Assembly: GCA_029338675.1 (NCBI GenBank)
Contig: JAQYAV010000137.1
Span: forward strand, 1 to 64,000
Direction: 5' to 3'
Source of the DNA: Lachnospiraceae bacterium
GTDB taxonomy: Bacteria; Bacillota; Clostridia; Lachnospirales; Lachnospiraceae
Length of the DNA: 64,000 nt
Shown here: in pieces, positions 10,339 to 19,974 of the stretch
How positions within the stretch are numbered: the first letter of the stretch is position 1
Layout: every line of letters starts with the position of its first letter
Notes under the pieces: model-generated
What the model saw: the letters and a program-made list of their open reading frames with translations, nothing else
Databases searched by the model: none
What the model was told of the DNA's origin: nothing
Position numbers and translations under genes: made by a program

Positions 10339-11421
10339 ATGGCAAGAGTTTATAATTTTTCAGCTGGACCTTCAGTATTACCTGAAGCAGTATTAAAACA
10401 AGCAGCAGATGAGATGTTGGATTACAAGGGATCTGGAATGAGCGTAATGGAAATGAGCCACAGATCAAAGGTATATGATAACATTATTAAGGAAGCAGAG
10501 AAGGATTTAAGAGATCTTCTTGCAATTCCTGACAACTATAAGGTGTTATTTCTTCAGGGTGGTGCATCACAGCAGTTTGCTGCTATTCCAATGAACCTTA
10601 TGAAAAATGGTGTTGCAGATTATATTATTACTGGACAGTGGGCAAAGAAAGCTTACGAAGAAGCTAAGAAATATGGTACTGCTAATGCTATAGCATCGTC
10701 AGCTGATAAAACATTCTCGTATATTCCAGATTGTTCAGATCTTCCAATTTCAGAGGATGCAGATTATGTTTATATTTGTCATAATAATACAATTTATGGT
10801 ACAGCATTCAAGGAGCTTCCTAATACAAAGGGTAAGATTCTTGTAGCTGATATGTCATCAGATATTTTATCACAGCCTGTAAATGTATCAGATTACGGTA
10901 TGATTTATTTTGGAGTTCAAAAGAATGTTGGACCAGCAGGTGTAGTTGTGGTTATTATTAGAGAAGATTTAATTAGAGATGATGTTATGCCATTTACTCC
11001 AACAATGCTTAAGTACAAGACTCAGGCAGATAATGATTCTCTTTACAATACTCCTCCATGTTATGGAATATATATTTGTGGATTAGTATTTAAGTGGGTT
11101 AAGGAAATGGGTGGCCTTGAGGCTATGAAGATTCATAATGAAAAGAAAGCAGCTATTTTGTATGATTTCCTTGATTCTTCAAAAATGTTCAAGGGTACAG
11201 TAGTTCCTAAGGATCGTTCTTTAATGAATGTTCCATTTGTAACAGGAAATGATGAGTTAGATGCAAAATTTGTTAAGGAAGCCACTGAAGCAGGTTTTGT
11301 TAACCTTAAGGGACATAGAAGTGTTGGCGGTATGAGAGCAAGTATTTATAATGCTATGCCAATCGAAGGTGTTCAGAAACTTGTTGAGTTTATGAAGGCT
11401 TTTGAAGAAGCTAATTCTTAA
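10339..11421 (+). CDS. serC: Phosphoserine aminotransferase
   Basis: MARVYNFSAGPSVLPEAVLKQAADEMLDYKGSGMSVMEMSHRSK...GVQKNVGPAGVVVVIIRED...KGHRSVGGMRASIYNAMP. Confidence 0.97.
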   Translation: MARVYNFSAGPSVLPEAVLKQAADEMLDYKGSGMSVMEMSHRSKVYDNIIKEAEKDLRDLLAIPDNYKVLFLQGGASQQFAAIPMNLMKNGVADYIITGQWAKKAYEEAKKYGTANAIASSADKTFSYIPDCSDLPISEDADYVYICHNNTIYGTAFKELPNTKGKILVADMSSDILSQPVNVSDYGMIYFGVQKNVGPAGVVVVIIREDLIRDDVMPFTPTMLKYKTQADNDSLYNTPPCYGIYICGLVFKWVKEMGGLEAMKIHNEKKAAILYDFLDSSKMFKGTVVPKDRSLMNVPFVTGNDELDAKFVKEATEAGFVNLKGHRSVGGMRASIYNAMPIEGVQKLVEFMKAFEEANS

Positions 11422-11441
11422 GGAGTATTATTGTATATATT

Positions 11442-11473
11442 GGTTACTGTGAGCAAGCTTGCTTGCAGTAATC
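11442..11473 (+). promoter_or_regulatory. Large near-perfect zero-loop palindrome between serC and serA
   Basis: GGTTACTGTGAGCAAG|CTTGCTTGCAGTAATC, flanked by further TATAT complementarity. Confidence 0.65.
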
Positions 11474-11518
11474 GTATATAATTTTAAATATCAATTGATT
11501 AAAAAAGGGAGAATGGAA

Positions 11519-12682
11519 ATGGTTAAGGTAAATTGCTTAAATCCAATTGCAAAATGCGGTATGGATTTACTTACAGATAATTATGAAAAAGTTGATAATT
11601 TTGCAGATGCAGAAGCGGTATTAGTTAGAAGTGCAGCAATGCATGATTTAGAGTTGCCAGATAGTCTTCTTGCTGTTGCAAGAGCTGGTGCTGGTGTTAA
11701 CAATATTCCACTTGATAAGTGTGCTGAAAAGGGTATTGTTGTATTTAATACTCCAGGTGCTAATGCTAATGGTGTTAAGGAAATTGTTATTGCTGGATTA
11801 TTATTAGCTTCTCGTGACTTAATGGGTGGATACAATTGGGTGAAAGAGAATGCGACAGACGAGAATATTGCTAAAGCTGTTGAAAAACAAAAGTCAAAGT
11901 ATGCTGGTAATGAAATAATGGGCAAAAAGCTTGGTGTTATTGGTCTTGGTGCAATTGGTGCAAAGGTTGCAAATATTGCATTTAGATTAGGAATGGAAGT
12001 ATATGGATATGATCCATATGTTTCAGTAGATGCTGCTTGGACTTTATCAAGACATGTAAAACATATTACTAATGTAGAAGATATTTTCAGAGAGTGTGAT
12101 TATATAACTCTTCATGTTCCTGCACTTGATTCAACAAAGAACATGATTAACAAAGATGCATTTGCAATTATGAAGGATAATGTTAAGATTCTTAATTTTT
12201 CAAGAGATATTCTTGTAAATGATGACGATATGATTGAGGCTCTTGCATCAGGTAAGGTTGCTAAGTATGTAACTGATTTCCCTAATGTTAAGATTGCTGG
12301 TGTAGATAATGTTATTACTCTTCCACACCTTGGTGCTTCAACAGAAGAATCTGAAGATAATTGTGCAATTATGGCTGTAAAGCAGATTATGGATTATATT
12401 GAGAATGGTAATATCAAGAATTCTGTTAATTATCCAGCTTGCGATGCAGGAGTATGTAATTCAGAGTCAAGAATTACAGTATGTCATAAGAATATTCCTA
12501 ATATGATTACTAGATTTACTGGTGTATTTGCTGATAAGGGTATTAATGTTACAGATATGGTAAGTAAATCAAGTGGTGATTGGGCTTATACAATTTTAGA
12601 TACAGCAGCAAAGTCAAACGATGAAATTGTTAAGTTGATTGAAGCAATTGATGGCGTTGTTAAGGTTAGAGTAGTTAAATAG
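11519..12682 (+). CDS. serA: D-3-phosphoglycerate dehydrogenase with C-terminal ACT domain
   Basis: AVLVRSAAMHD...AGAGVNNIPLDKCAEKGIVVFNTPGANANGVKE...GVIGLGAIGAKVANIAFRLGMEVYGYDPY...LPHLGASTEESEDNCA; C-terminal ACT-like region. Start codon taken as the ATG after the RBS. Confidence 0.93.
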   Translation: MVKVNCLNPIAKCGMDLLTDNYEKVDNFADAEAVLVRSAAMHDLELPDSLLAVARAGAGVNNIPLDKCAEKGIVVFNTPGANANGVKEIVIAGLLLASRDLMGGYNWVKENATDENIAKAVEKQKSKYAGNEIMGKKLGVIGLGAIGAKVANIAFRLGMEVYGYDPYVSVDAAWTLSRHVKHITNVEDIFRECDYITLHVPALDSTKNMINKDAFAIMKDNVKILNFSRDILVNDDDMIEALASGKVAKYVTDFPNVKIAGVDNVITLPHLGASTEESEDNCAIMAVKQIMDYIENGNIKNSVNYPACDAGVCNSESRITVCHKNIPNMITRFTGVFADKGINVTDMVSKSSGDWAYTILDTAAKSNDEIVKLIEAIDGVVKVRVVK

Positions 12683-12705
12683 CTAATTTGGAGGAATAAT
12701 TAATT

Positions 12706-13791
12706 ATGAGTGAGAAGTTAAAAGTTGGTATTCTTGGTGGTACTGGAATGGTAGGACAGAGATTTATTTCTTTGCTTGAGAATCATCCATGGTTTGAGGT
12801 AACAACAATTGCAGCAAGTCCAAGAAGTGCTGGAAAGACATATGAAGAAGCTGTTGGTGGAAGATGGAAGATGGATACTCCAATGCCAGAAGCTGTAAAA
12901 AATTTAGTTGTTTATAATGTAAATGAAGTAGAAAAGGTTGCTTCTACAGTTGATTTTGTATTTAGTGCAGTTGATATGTCTAAGGATGAAATTAAAGCAA
13001 TCGAAGAAGCATATGCAAAAACTGAAACACCAGTTGTGTCAAATAATAGTGCACATAGATGGACTCCAGATGTACCAATGGTAGTTCCTGAAATTAATCC
13101 AGAACATATGAAGGTTATTGATTTCCAGAAAAAGAGACTTGGTACTACAAGAGGATTTGTTGCAGTTAAGCCTAATTGTTCAATCCAGTCATATGCACCT
13201 GTACTTACTGCATGGAAAGAGTTTGAACCATATGAGGTTGTTGCAACAACATATCAGGCAATTTCTGGAGCAGGTAAGAATTTTCAGGATTGGCCAGAGA
13301 TGGTTGGAAATATAATTCCGTTTATTGGTGGTGAAGAAGAGAAATCTGAAAAAGAGCCACTTAGAATTTGGGGAGAAATTAAGGATGGTGTTATTGTGCC
13401 AGCTGAGTCTCCAAAGATTACATGTCAGTGTATTAGAGTACCTGTTTTAAATGGTCATACAGCTGCTGTATTTGTTAAATTTAAGAAGAAGCCTACAAAG
13501 GAACAGCTTATAGAAAAGCTTCTCGCATTTAAGGGTGTTCCACAGGAACTCGAGCTTCCAAGTGCTCCAAAGCAGTTTATTCAGTATATGGAAGAAGATA
13601 ATAGACCACAGGTTTCTCTTGATGTTGATTTCGAAAAGGGAATGGGAATTAGCGTAGGAAGAATTAGAGAAGATTCAATCTACGATTGGAAATTCGTTGG
13701 TTTATCACATAATACAGTAAGAGGTGCTGCAGGTGGAGCTGTTCTTTGTGCAGAACTCTTAAAGGCTCAGGGTTACATAACAAAGAAATAA
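12706..13791 (+). CDS. asd: Aspartate-semialdehyde dehydrogenase
   Basis: KLKVGILGGTGMVGQRFISLLENHPWF...VVSNNSAHRWTPDVPMVVPEINPEH...KPNCSIQSYAPVL...VPVLNGHTAAVFVKF. Confidence 0.95.
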   Translation: MSEKLKVGILGGTGMVGQRFISLLENHPWFEVTTIAASPRSAGKTYEEAVGGRWKMDTPMPEAVKNLVVYNVNEVEKVASTVDFVFSAVDMSKDEIKAIEEAYAKTETPVVSNNSAHRWTPDVPMVVPEINPEHMKVIDFQKKRLGTTRGFVAVKPNCSIQSYAPVLTAWKEFEPYEVVATTYQAISGAGKNFQDWPEMVGNIIPFIGGEEEKSEKEPLRIWGEIKDGVIVPAESPKITCQCIRVPVLNGHTAAVFVKFKKKPTKEQLIEKLLAFKGVPQELELPSAPKQFIQYMEEDNRPQVSLDVDFEKGMGISVGRIREDSIYDWKFVGLSHNTVRGAAGGAVLCAELLKAQGYITKK

Positions 13792-13868
13792 TTAAGCATA
13801 ATATAATATTGGGGTATTATTTTCTCCCATAAAATACAGTTACCATTAATCAGGAGGCAACACTATTT

Positions 13869-14435
13869 ATGAGAAAATTGATTTTAGTCACATCGCCACC
13901 GGCATGTGGCAAGACATTTATTTCTAAGAAATTAGCTAAGGCGCTTAACAATTGTGTATATTTGGATAAGGATACACTTATTGTACTATCAAAACAGATT
14001 TTTAAGGTTGCAAATGAAGAGTATAACAGATCTTCTGACTTCTTCAAAAAAGAAATTAGAGATTATGAATATTATGCAGTTTTGGATTTAGCATTTGAAG
14101 CATTAGAATACAATGATACAGTATTGATTAATGCTCCTTTTACAAGTGAAATTCGTGATAATGAATATCTTAATAATTTAAGGGCAAAGCTTAAAGAAAG
14201 AGATGCTGAATTATTTGTTGTTTGGGTGTACACAGATGTTGAAGTATGTCATCAGAGAATGATTAAGCGTGCTTCGGATAGAGATTCGTGGAAGTTGGCA
14301 CATTGGAATGAATATATTGCAACTCAAAACTTTACAATCCCTAAGAATATTCCTGAATTATTTGTCTTTAATAATTCTTCAGAGGAGGATTATAAAAAAT
14401 CAATTAATGATGCTGTTGAGGCAATTCGTAGCTAG
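13869..14435 (+). CDS. P-loop ATP-binding protein (kinase/AAA-type)
   Basis: Walker A-like LVTSPPACGKTFISKKLAKAL; VCHQRMIKRASDRDSWKL region typical of AAA_33/zeta-like kinases. Confidence 0.65.
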   Translation: MRKLILVTSPPACGKTFISKKLAKALNNCVYLDKDTLIVLSKQIFKVANEEYNRSSDFFKKEIRDYEYYAVLDLAFEALEYNDTVLINAPFTSEIRDNEYLNNLRAKLKERDAELFVVWVYTDVEVCHQRMIKRASDRDSWKLAHWNEYIATQNFTIPKNIPELFVFNNSSEEDYKKSINDAVEAIRS

Positions 14436-14473
14436 TGTGAATTATTATTTAGATATTCTAGGAGAATAAAAGT

Positions 14474-15700
14474 ATGGCATTAATTAAGCCTTTTTGTGCA
14501 TATCGACCTAGGAAAGATATAGTAAGTGCTGTAGCTGCTTTACCATATGATGTTTATAACAGAGAAGAGGCTAAAGAGGTTGTAGCAAAAAATCCGTTAT
14601 CTTTTCTTAGAATAGATAGAGCTGAAACTCAATTTGATGATTCGATTAGTACATATGATCCTTGTGTGTACAATAAAGCTAAAGAATTATTAAATGATAT
14701 GATATCTAAAGGTCAATATGTTTTAGAAAATAAAAAAGCATTTTATGTTTATGAGCTTACTATGGATGGAAGAACTCAGACTGGTATTGTTGGCTGTGCA
14801 TCAATAGATGATTATATGAATAATGTAATCAAAAAGCATGAGAATACTCGAGAAGAAAAAGAGATTGATAGAATTAATCATGTTGATATTTGTGATGCAC
14901 AAACTGGTCCAATATTTCTTGCGTATAGGGCACAAAAACAAATTGATGATTTAATAGAAGTTGTTAAGAAACAAGATCCAGAATATTCATTTTATTCAGA
15001 GGATGGAATAAAACATCAGGTGTATGTTATTACAGATGAAGATAAAATAAATATATTATCTGATGCTTTTTCTAAAATGAATGAAATTTATATTGCTGAT
15101 GGACATCACAGAGCCGCTTCAGCTGTTAAGGTTGGAATAAAACGTCGTAATGAAAAAAATGAAATTGGTTTAGAGTCTGATTTCTTTTTGTCAGTATTGT
15201 TTCCTGATAATCAGTTGAAGATTTTACCATATAATAGAGTGGTAAGTGATTTAAATGGTCATACTGAAGAAGAATTTTTTGAACTTGTGTCTGAGAAGTT
15301 TAATATAATAAAATGTGATGATAAGGTTAGTCCTAGTGAAAAGTTTACATATGGAATGTTTGTTAATGAACAATGGTATATGTTGACTGCTAAAAATGAT
15401 ATACGCGTTGATGATCCTGTAGAAGGGTTAGATGTATCTATATTACAGAATAATTTACTTAATCCTATTTTAGGAATCAAAGATCCTAGAACGGATAAGA
15501 GAATTGATTTTGTTGGAGGAATAAGAGGGCTAGCAGAACTAGAAAAGAGAACTAGAGAGGATATGAAGATTGCGTTTTCAATGTATCCGACATCAATAAA
15601 AGAACTTTTTGATGTTGCTGATGCAGGAATGCTTATGCCTCCTAAGTCTACTTGGTTTGAACCTAAACTAAGAAGTGGTATATTTATCCATAAATTGTAG
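14474..15700 (+). CDS. DUF1015 family protein
   Basis: IKPFCAYRPRKDIVSAVAALPYDVYNREEAKE...FLRIDRAE...YIADGHHRAASAVKVG; COG4198-like. Confidence 0.8.
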   Translation: MALIKPFCAYRPRKDIVSAVAALPYDVYNREEAKEVVAKNPLSFLRIDRAETQFDDSISTYDPCVYNKAKELLNDMISKGQYVLENKKAFYVYELTMDGRTQTGIVGCASIDDYMNNVIKKHENTREEKEIDRINHVDICDAQTGPIFLAYRAQKQIDDLIEVVKKQDPEYSFYSEDGIKHQVYVITDEDKINILSDAFSKMNEIYIADGHHRAASAVKVGIKRRNEKNEIGLESDFFLSVLFPDNQLKILPYNRVVSDLNGHTEEEFFELVSEKFNIIKCDDKVSPSEKFTYGMFVNEQWYMLTAKNDIRVDDPVEGLDVSILQNNLLNPILGIKDPRTDKRIDFVGGIRGLAELEKRTREDMKIAFSMYPTSIKELFDVADAGMLMPPKSTWFEPKLRSGIFIHKL

Positions 15701-15719
15701 GAGAGGAGAATCTTTTGAA

Positions 15720-17918
15720 ATGACCAAAAGAAAAGAAGTTTTTGCAATAAATTGGATGGAAGTTGAAGCTTTAGTTAAGGGTAAACATAATAATCCACAT
15801 CATATACTCGGTATGCATGAGTGTATGGATGATTTGTTTGTGAATGTGTTTTTTCCACAAGCTAAGGTAGTAACAATAACAGATATATCGACAAAGAAAA
15901 AGTACACTCTGGTATCTGAAAGGGTATCAGGGTTCTTTTCAGTTGTTATAAAAGATATGAAGCGCTTTGAATATAAGGTGTGTGTTAAGCTTGAGAATGG
16001 ACAAGAGCTTTCATATTTAGATCCTTATGTTTATGAGCCTGTTATTGATCCAATAGATATATGTTTGTTTAATGAGGGCAAGCATTATGACATCTATGAA
16101 AAATTAGGCGCTCATCCTATGGTTGTAGATGGAGTAGAAGGTGTTTTATTTGCAGTTTGGGCACCAAATGCAGATAGAGTGTCTGTAGTAGGTAATTTTA
16201 ATAATTGGAATGGTTTAGTACATCCAATGAGAAAACTTGATTATTCTGGAATATATGAATTATTTATTCCTGGAAAATTTATTGGTGAAATATATAAATT
16301 TGAAATTAGCGCAAAAGATGGTAGCGTATTTATGAAGAGTGATCCATATGCATTCAGCAGTGAGGTTAGACCTGCAAATGCATCTAGAATCGTGGATATG
16401 TCTTACAAATGGAAAGATTCAAAATGGATGCTTAAACGTGATGAAATTTCAAATGTTGACAAACCTATGTCTATATATGAGGTTCATCTTGGTGCCTGGA
16501 GAAAGCCTGATGATGGTCGAGAATTCTATAATTATAGAGATATTGCTGTTTCCTTAGCGGATTATATGAATAAAATGAATTATAATTATGTAGAATTGCT
16601 GCCTATTATGGAACATCCTTATGATCCATCGTGGGGATATCAGGTTACTGGATATTATGCTCCTACATCTAGATATGGCTCTCCAACAGATTTTATGTAT
16701 TTTGTTGACTATATGCATAGCAAAGGTATAGGTGTTATTCTTGATTGGGTGCCAGCTCATTTTCCTAAAGATAATCATGGATTAGGCAGATTTGATGGTA
16801 CATGTTTATATGAACACGAGGATCCAAGACAAGGGGAACATCCTCATTGGGGAACATATATATATAATTATGGGCGAAATGAAGTAAGAAATTTCTTGGT
16901 CGCTAATGCCTTATATTGGGTAAGAAAATATCATGTAGATGGAATTAGAATGGATGCAGTTGCTTCTATGCTTTATTTAGATTATGGCAGAGGATATGGT
17001 GAGTGGATTCCAAATAAATTTGGAGGAAATGAGAACCTTGAAGCAATTCAGTTCATTAAAGAAGTGAATGAAAAAATAAAAGAAGAATCTAAGTCAGTTA
17101 TGATGATTGCAGAAGAATCTACTGCATGGCCAATGATGACACATTCTATTGCAGAAGGTGGTATGGGCTTCGATTTTAAATGGAATATGGGATGGATGAA
17201 TGATTTCCTTTCATATATGAAATTAGATCCATTATATAGAAAATATCATCATAATGAATTGACATTTAGCATGATGTATGCATTTAGTGAGAATTTTATG
17301 CTTGTGTTATCTCATGATGAAGTAGTTCATGGAAAAGGCTCTATGATTGAAAAAATGCCAGGTGGATATGAAGATAAATTCTCAAATCTTAGAACAGCGT
17401 ATGGATATATGATGACTCACCCAGGTAAAAAATTATTGTTTATGGGACAAGAGTTTGCGCAATTTTCTGAGTTTAATGAGGCAGGAGAACTTGACTGGTC
17501 TTTATTTGAATTTGATGCACATGTTTGTATTCATGAGTATGTAAAAGAACTTAATAAGCTATATCTTGAAGAGCCTGCACTATATGAATTAGATTCATCA
17601 CCAGAAGGATTTCAATGGATAAATTGTAATAATGCCAGTGCTAGTATGTTATCATTTATTCGTAAAGGAAAAGAAGAAAAAGATACATTACTTGTTGTTT
17701 GTAATTTCACACCAAATTGCTATAAGGCATATAAATTAGCAACTCCTTATGCTGGCAAATGGAAAGAGATTTTTTCTAGTGATTGTGCTAGATTTGGTGG
17801 GGATGGACAGAATAATAAAGTGGCTAAACAGACTAAAAAAGGTGAATGTGACGGATTTGAACAGTATATTTCAATAAATGTCCCATCGCTATCTGTATCT
17901 ATTTTCAAAAAACAATGA
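15720..17918 (+). CDS. glgB: 1,4-alpha-glucan branching enzyme
   Basis: NPHHILGMHE...FAVWAPNADRVSVVGNFNNWNG...YNYVELLPIMEHPYDPSWGYQVTGYYAPTSRYGSPTDFMYFVDYMHSKGIGVILDWVPAHFPKD...SHDEVVHGKGSMIEKMPG. Confidence 0.97.
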   Translation: MTKRKEVFAINWMEVEALVKGKHNNPHHILGMHECMDDLFVNVFFPQAKVVTITDISTKKKYTLVSERVSGFFSVVIKDMKRFEYKVCVKLENGQELSYLDPYVYEPVIDPIDICLFNEGKHYDIYEKLGAHPMVVDGVEGVLFAVWAPNADRVSVVGNFNNWNGLVHPMRKLDYSGIYELFIPGKFIGEIYKFEISAKDGSVFMKSDPYAFSSEVRPANASRIVDMSYKWKDSKWMLKRDEISNVDKPMSIYEVHLGAWRKPDDGREFYNYRDIAVSLADYMNKMNYNYVELLPIMEHPYDPSWGYQVTGYYAPTSRYGSPTDFMYFVDYMHSKGIGVILDWVPAHFPKDNHGLGRFDGTCLYEHEDPRQGEHPHWGTYIYNYGRNEVRNFLVANALYWVRKYHVDGIRMDAVASMLYLDYGRGYGEWIPNKFGGNENLEAIQFIKEVNEKIKEESKSVMMIAEESTAWPMMTHSIAEGGMGFDFKWNMGWMNDFLSYMKLDPLYRKYHHNELTFSMMYAFSENFMLVLSHDEVVHGKGSMIEKMPGGYEDKFSNLRTAYGYMMTHPGKKLLFMGQEFAQFSEFNEAGELDWSLFEFDAHVCIHEYVKELNKLYLEEPALYELDSSPEGFQWINCNNASASMLSFIRKGKEEKDTLLVVCNFTPNCYKAYKLATPYAGKWKEIFSSDCARFGGDGQNNKVAKQTKKGECDGFEQYISINVPSLSVSIFKKQ

Positions 17919-17935
17919 TTATAGAATAAAACAGT

Positions 17936-17990
17936 AACCCTAGAAAGCATTATGAAATTCATAGGAGTTTTGTGGTGATTTCTAGGGTTT
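17936..17990 (+). terminator. Rho-independent terminator after glgB (long loop)
   Basis: AACCCTAGAAA ... TTTCTAGGGTTTTATT. Confidence 0.6.
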
Positions 17991-18029
17991 TATTAGTGAA
18001 TTTATATGTATCATATAGGAGGCAAATGT

Positions 18030-18881
18030 ATGAATTTTGTAATGAATACATTAGAAAAAAATAGAATAGAGCTATATGCTGATCAACTATTTGATTGGCT
18101 TATGGGTAAAATGTTTGATATTATTGTTGCAATTATTTTTATTATAGTTGGCTTGAAGGTTAGTAAATTCATTGTAAAAGCAATTAAACGTTCTTTTGAT
18201 AAAGGGGCTCTTGAAAGTAGTGTTTCAGGTTTTTTGCTTTCCTTGATTAAGGGCGTATTATATATAGTTGTATTTACTATGGGCGCTGCAATAATGGGTT
18301 TTCAGGTTACATCGTTAGTAACTATTCTTGGAACAGCAAGCTTGGCAATTGGCTTAGCATTACAAGGAAGTCTAGCTAATTTTGCTGGTGGAGTGCTTAT
18401 TTTAATAATGAAACCATTTAAGGTTGGAGATTATATTATACAAAATGAAAATGGATGTGAAGGTACAGTTTCTTCTATAGATATTTTTTATACAAAGCTT
18501 AAGACTGTTGATAATAAAATTATTGTTATTCCAAATGGAAATATTACTTCTGGAACAATAACTAATGTAACAATTGAAAATAAGAGAAGACTGGACTTAT
18601 TAATTAATATATCATATTCTTCAGATTTGTTAAAAGTAAAGGATATGCTTAAAGCTATAGCGATTGATAGCGAGTATAATATTGAAAAAAACAGTACAGT
18701 AGTATATGTAGATTCTCTAGGAGATCATTCTGTTGTGATAGGTCTTAGATTGTTTGTTAAAACTCAATTGTATTGGAATGCAAAATGGGAACTTTTAGAG
18801 AAGATAAAAATTGCTTTTGATGAAAATGGAATTGAAATACCGTATAATCATTTAGAAGTAATTGTAAGTGATAGAAACTAA
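18030..18881 (+). CDS. Small-conductance mechanosensitive channel (MscS family)
   Basis: Hydrophobic N-terminus; VTSLVTILGTASLAIGLALQGSLANFAGGVLILIMKPFKVGDYI...GTVSSIDIFYTKLKTVDNKIIVIPNGNI. Confidence 0.93.
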   Translation: MNFVMNTLEKNRIELYADQLFDWLMGKMFDIIVAIIFIIVGLKVSKFIVKAIKRSFDKGALESSVSGFLLSLIKGVLYIVVFTMGAAIMGFQVTSLVTILGTASLAIGLALQGSLANFAGGVLILIMKPFKVGDYIIQNENGCEGTVSSIDIFYTKLKTVDNKIIVIPNGNITSGTITNVTIENKRRLDLLINISYSSDLLKVKDMLKAIAIDSEYNIEKNSTVVYVDSLGDHSVVIGLRLFVKTQLYWNAKWELLEKIKIAFDENGIEIPYNHLEVIVSDRN

Positions 18882-19050
18882 TTTCTTGTTTATTTTTGAT
18901 AATTTTTATTATTTATTTTGGTATTGTATATTAAATATTTTTTGTACTGTTATAGAAAAAACTAAGAATTTATGTTATCATAATCATTTGAGATGAATAG
19001 ATGTAATTATACAAATTGAATTATTATTAGAAATATGAGGAGTGTTGGCT

Positions 19051-19956
19051 ATGTATTATAGTAATATTTTGGACCTGATTGGTAATACACCTCTTTTGAG
19101 CTTGAAGGATAGTACGGGATTAAATATTTTTGCAAAAGCTGAATTTCTTAATCCAGGAGGAAGTATAAAGGATAGAATTGCAAAAAACATGATAGAAGTT
19201 GCTGAGGCAACAGGAAAACTAAAAAAAGGTATGACAATTATTGAACCTACAAGTGGCAATACAGGAATTGGCTTAGCTTTTTGCGGAGTTAGAAAGGGTT
19301 ATAACGTTATTATAGTTATGCCAGAGAATATGAGTGAAGAGCGTAAGAAGATAATAAAAGCTTTAGGCGCTGAATTAGTTCTTACCCCACCAGAATTAAG
19401 TATTGGTGGAGCAGTTGATAAGGCTCAGGAAATATACGAAACTGACAAAGAAAAATATTTTATACCACAACAGTTTACTAATCCAGCGAATCCAGATATT
19501 CATTACAGAACTACGGCAGTTGAATTAGTTGAGCAGTTGGGACAAAAGATTGATATATATGTTTCTGGTATTGGAAGTGGTGGTACTTTGGCAGGAGTTG
19601 CTAAGTATTTACTTGAAAAAAATCCTAATACTAAAGTAGTAGCAGTTGAACCAAAGAATGTTTCTGCATTACTTGGCCATGAACCAGGACTTCACCAGAT
19701 TCAGGGAATTGGAGATGGATTTATACCAGAAATATTAGATACAAGCATAATAACTGATATTGTGGAAGTAACAGATGATGATGCAATAAATACTGCTAGA
19801 CAATTAGCTAGAATTCAAGGCTTGTTGGTAGGTACTTCTTCAGGTGCAAATGTGTGGACAGCTATTCAAATGGCTAAAAAATATGGAGAAGATAAGGTTA
19901 TTGCTACAATACTTCCAGATAGAGTTGAAAGATATTTTAGTACATCATTAATTTAA
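19051..19956 (+). CDS. cysK: Cysteine synthase / O-acetylserine sulfhydrylase
   Basis: NILDLIGNTPLLSL...FLNPGGSIKDRIAKNMI...IEPTSGNTGIGLAF...GIGSGGTLAGVAKYL...GTSSGANVWTA...ILPDRVERYFST. Confidence 0.93.
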   Translation: MYYSNILDLIGNTPLLSLKDSTGLNIFAKAEFLNPGGSIKDRIAKNMIEVAEATGKLKKGMTIIEPTSGNTGIGLAFCGVRKGYNVIIVMPENMSEERKKIIKALGAELVLTPPELSIGGAVDKAQEIYETDKEKYFIPQQFTNPANPDIHYRTTAVELVEQLGQKIDIYVSGIGSGGTLAGVAKYLLEKNPNTKVVAVEPKNVSALLGHEPGLHQIQGIGDGFIPEILDTSIITDIVEVTDDDAINTARQLARIQGLLVGTSSGANVWTAIQMAKKYGEDKVIATILPDRVERYFSTSLI

Positions 19957-19974
19957 TTTTAGGAGGATACACAT

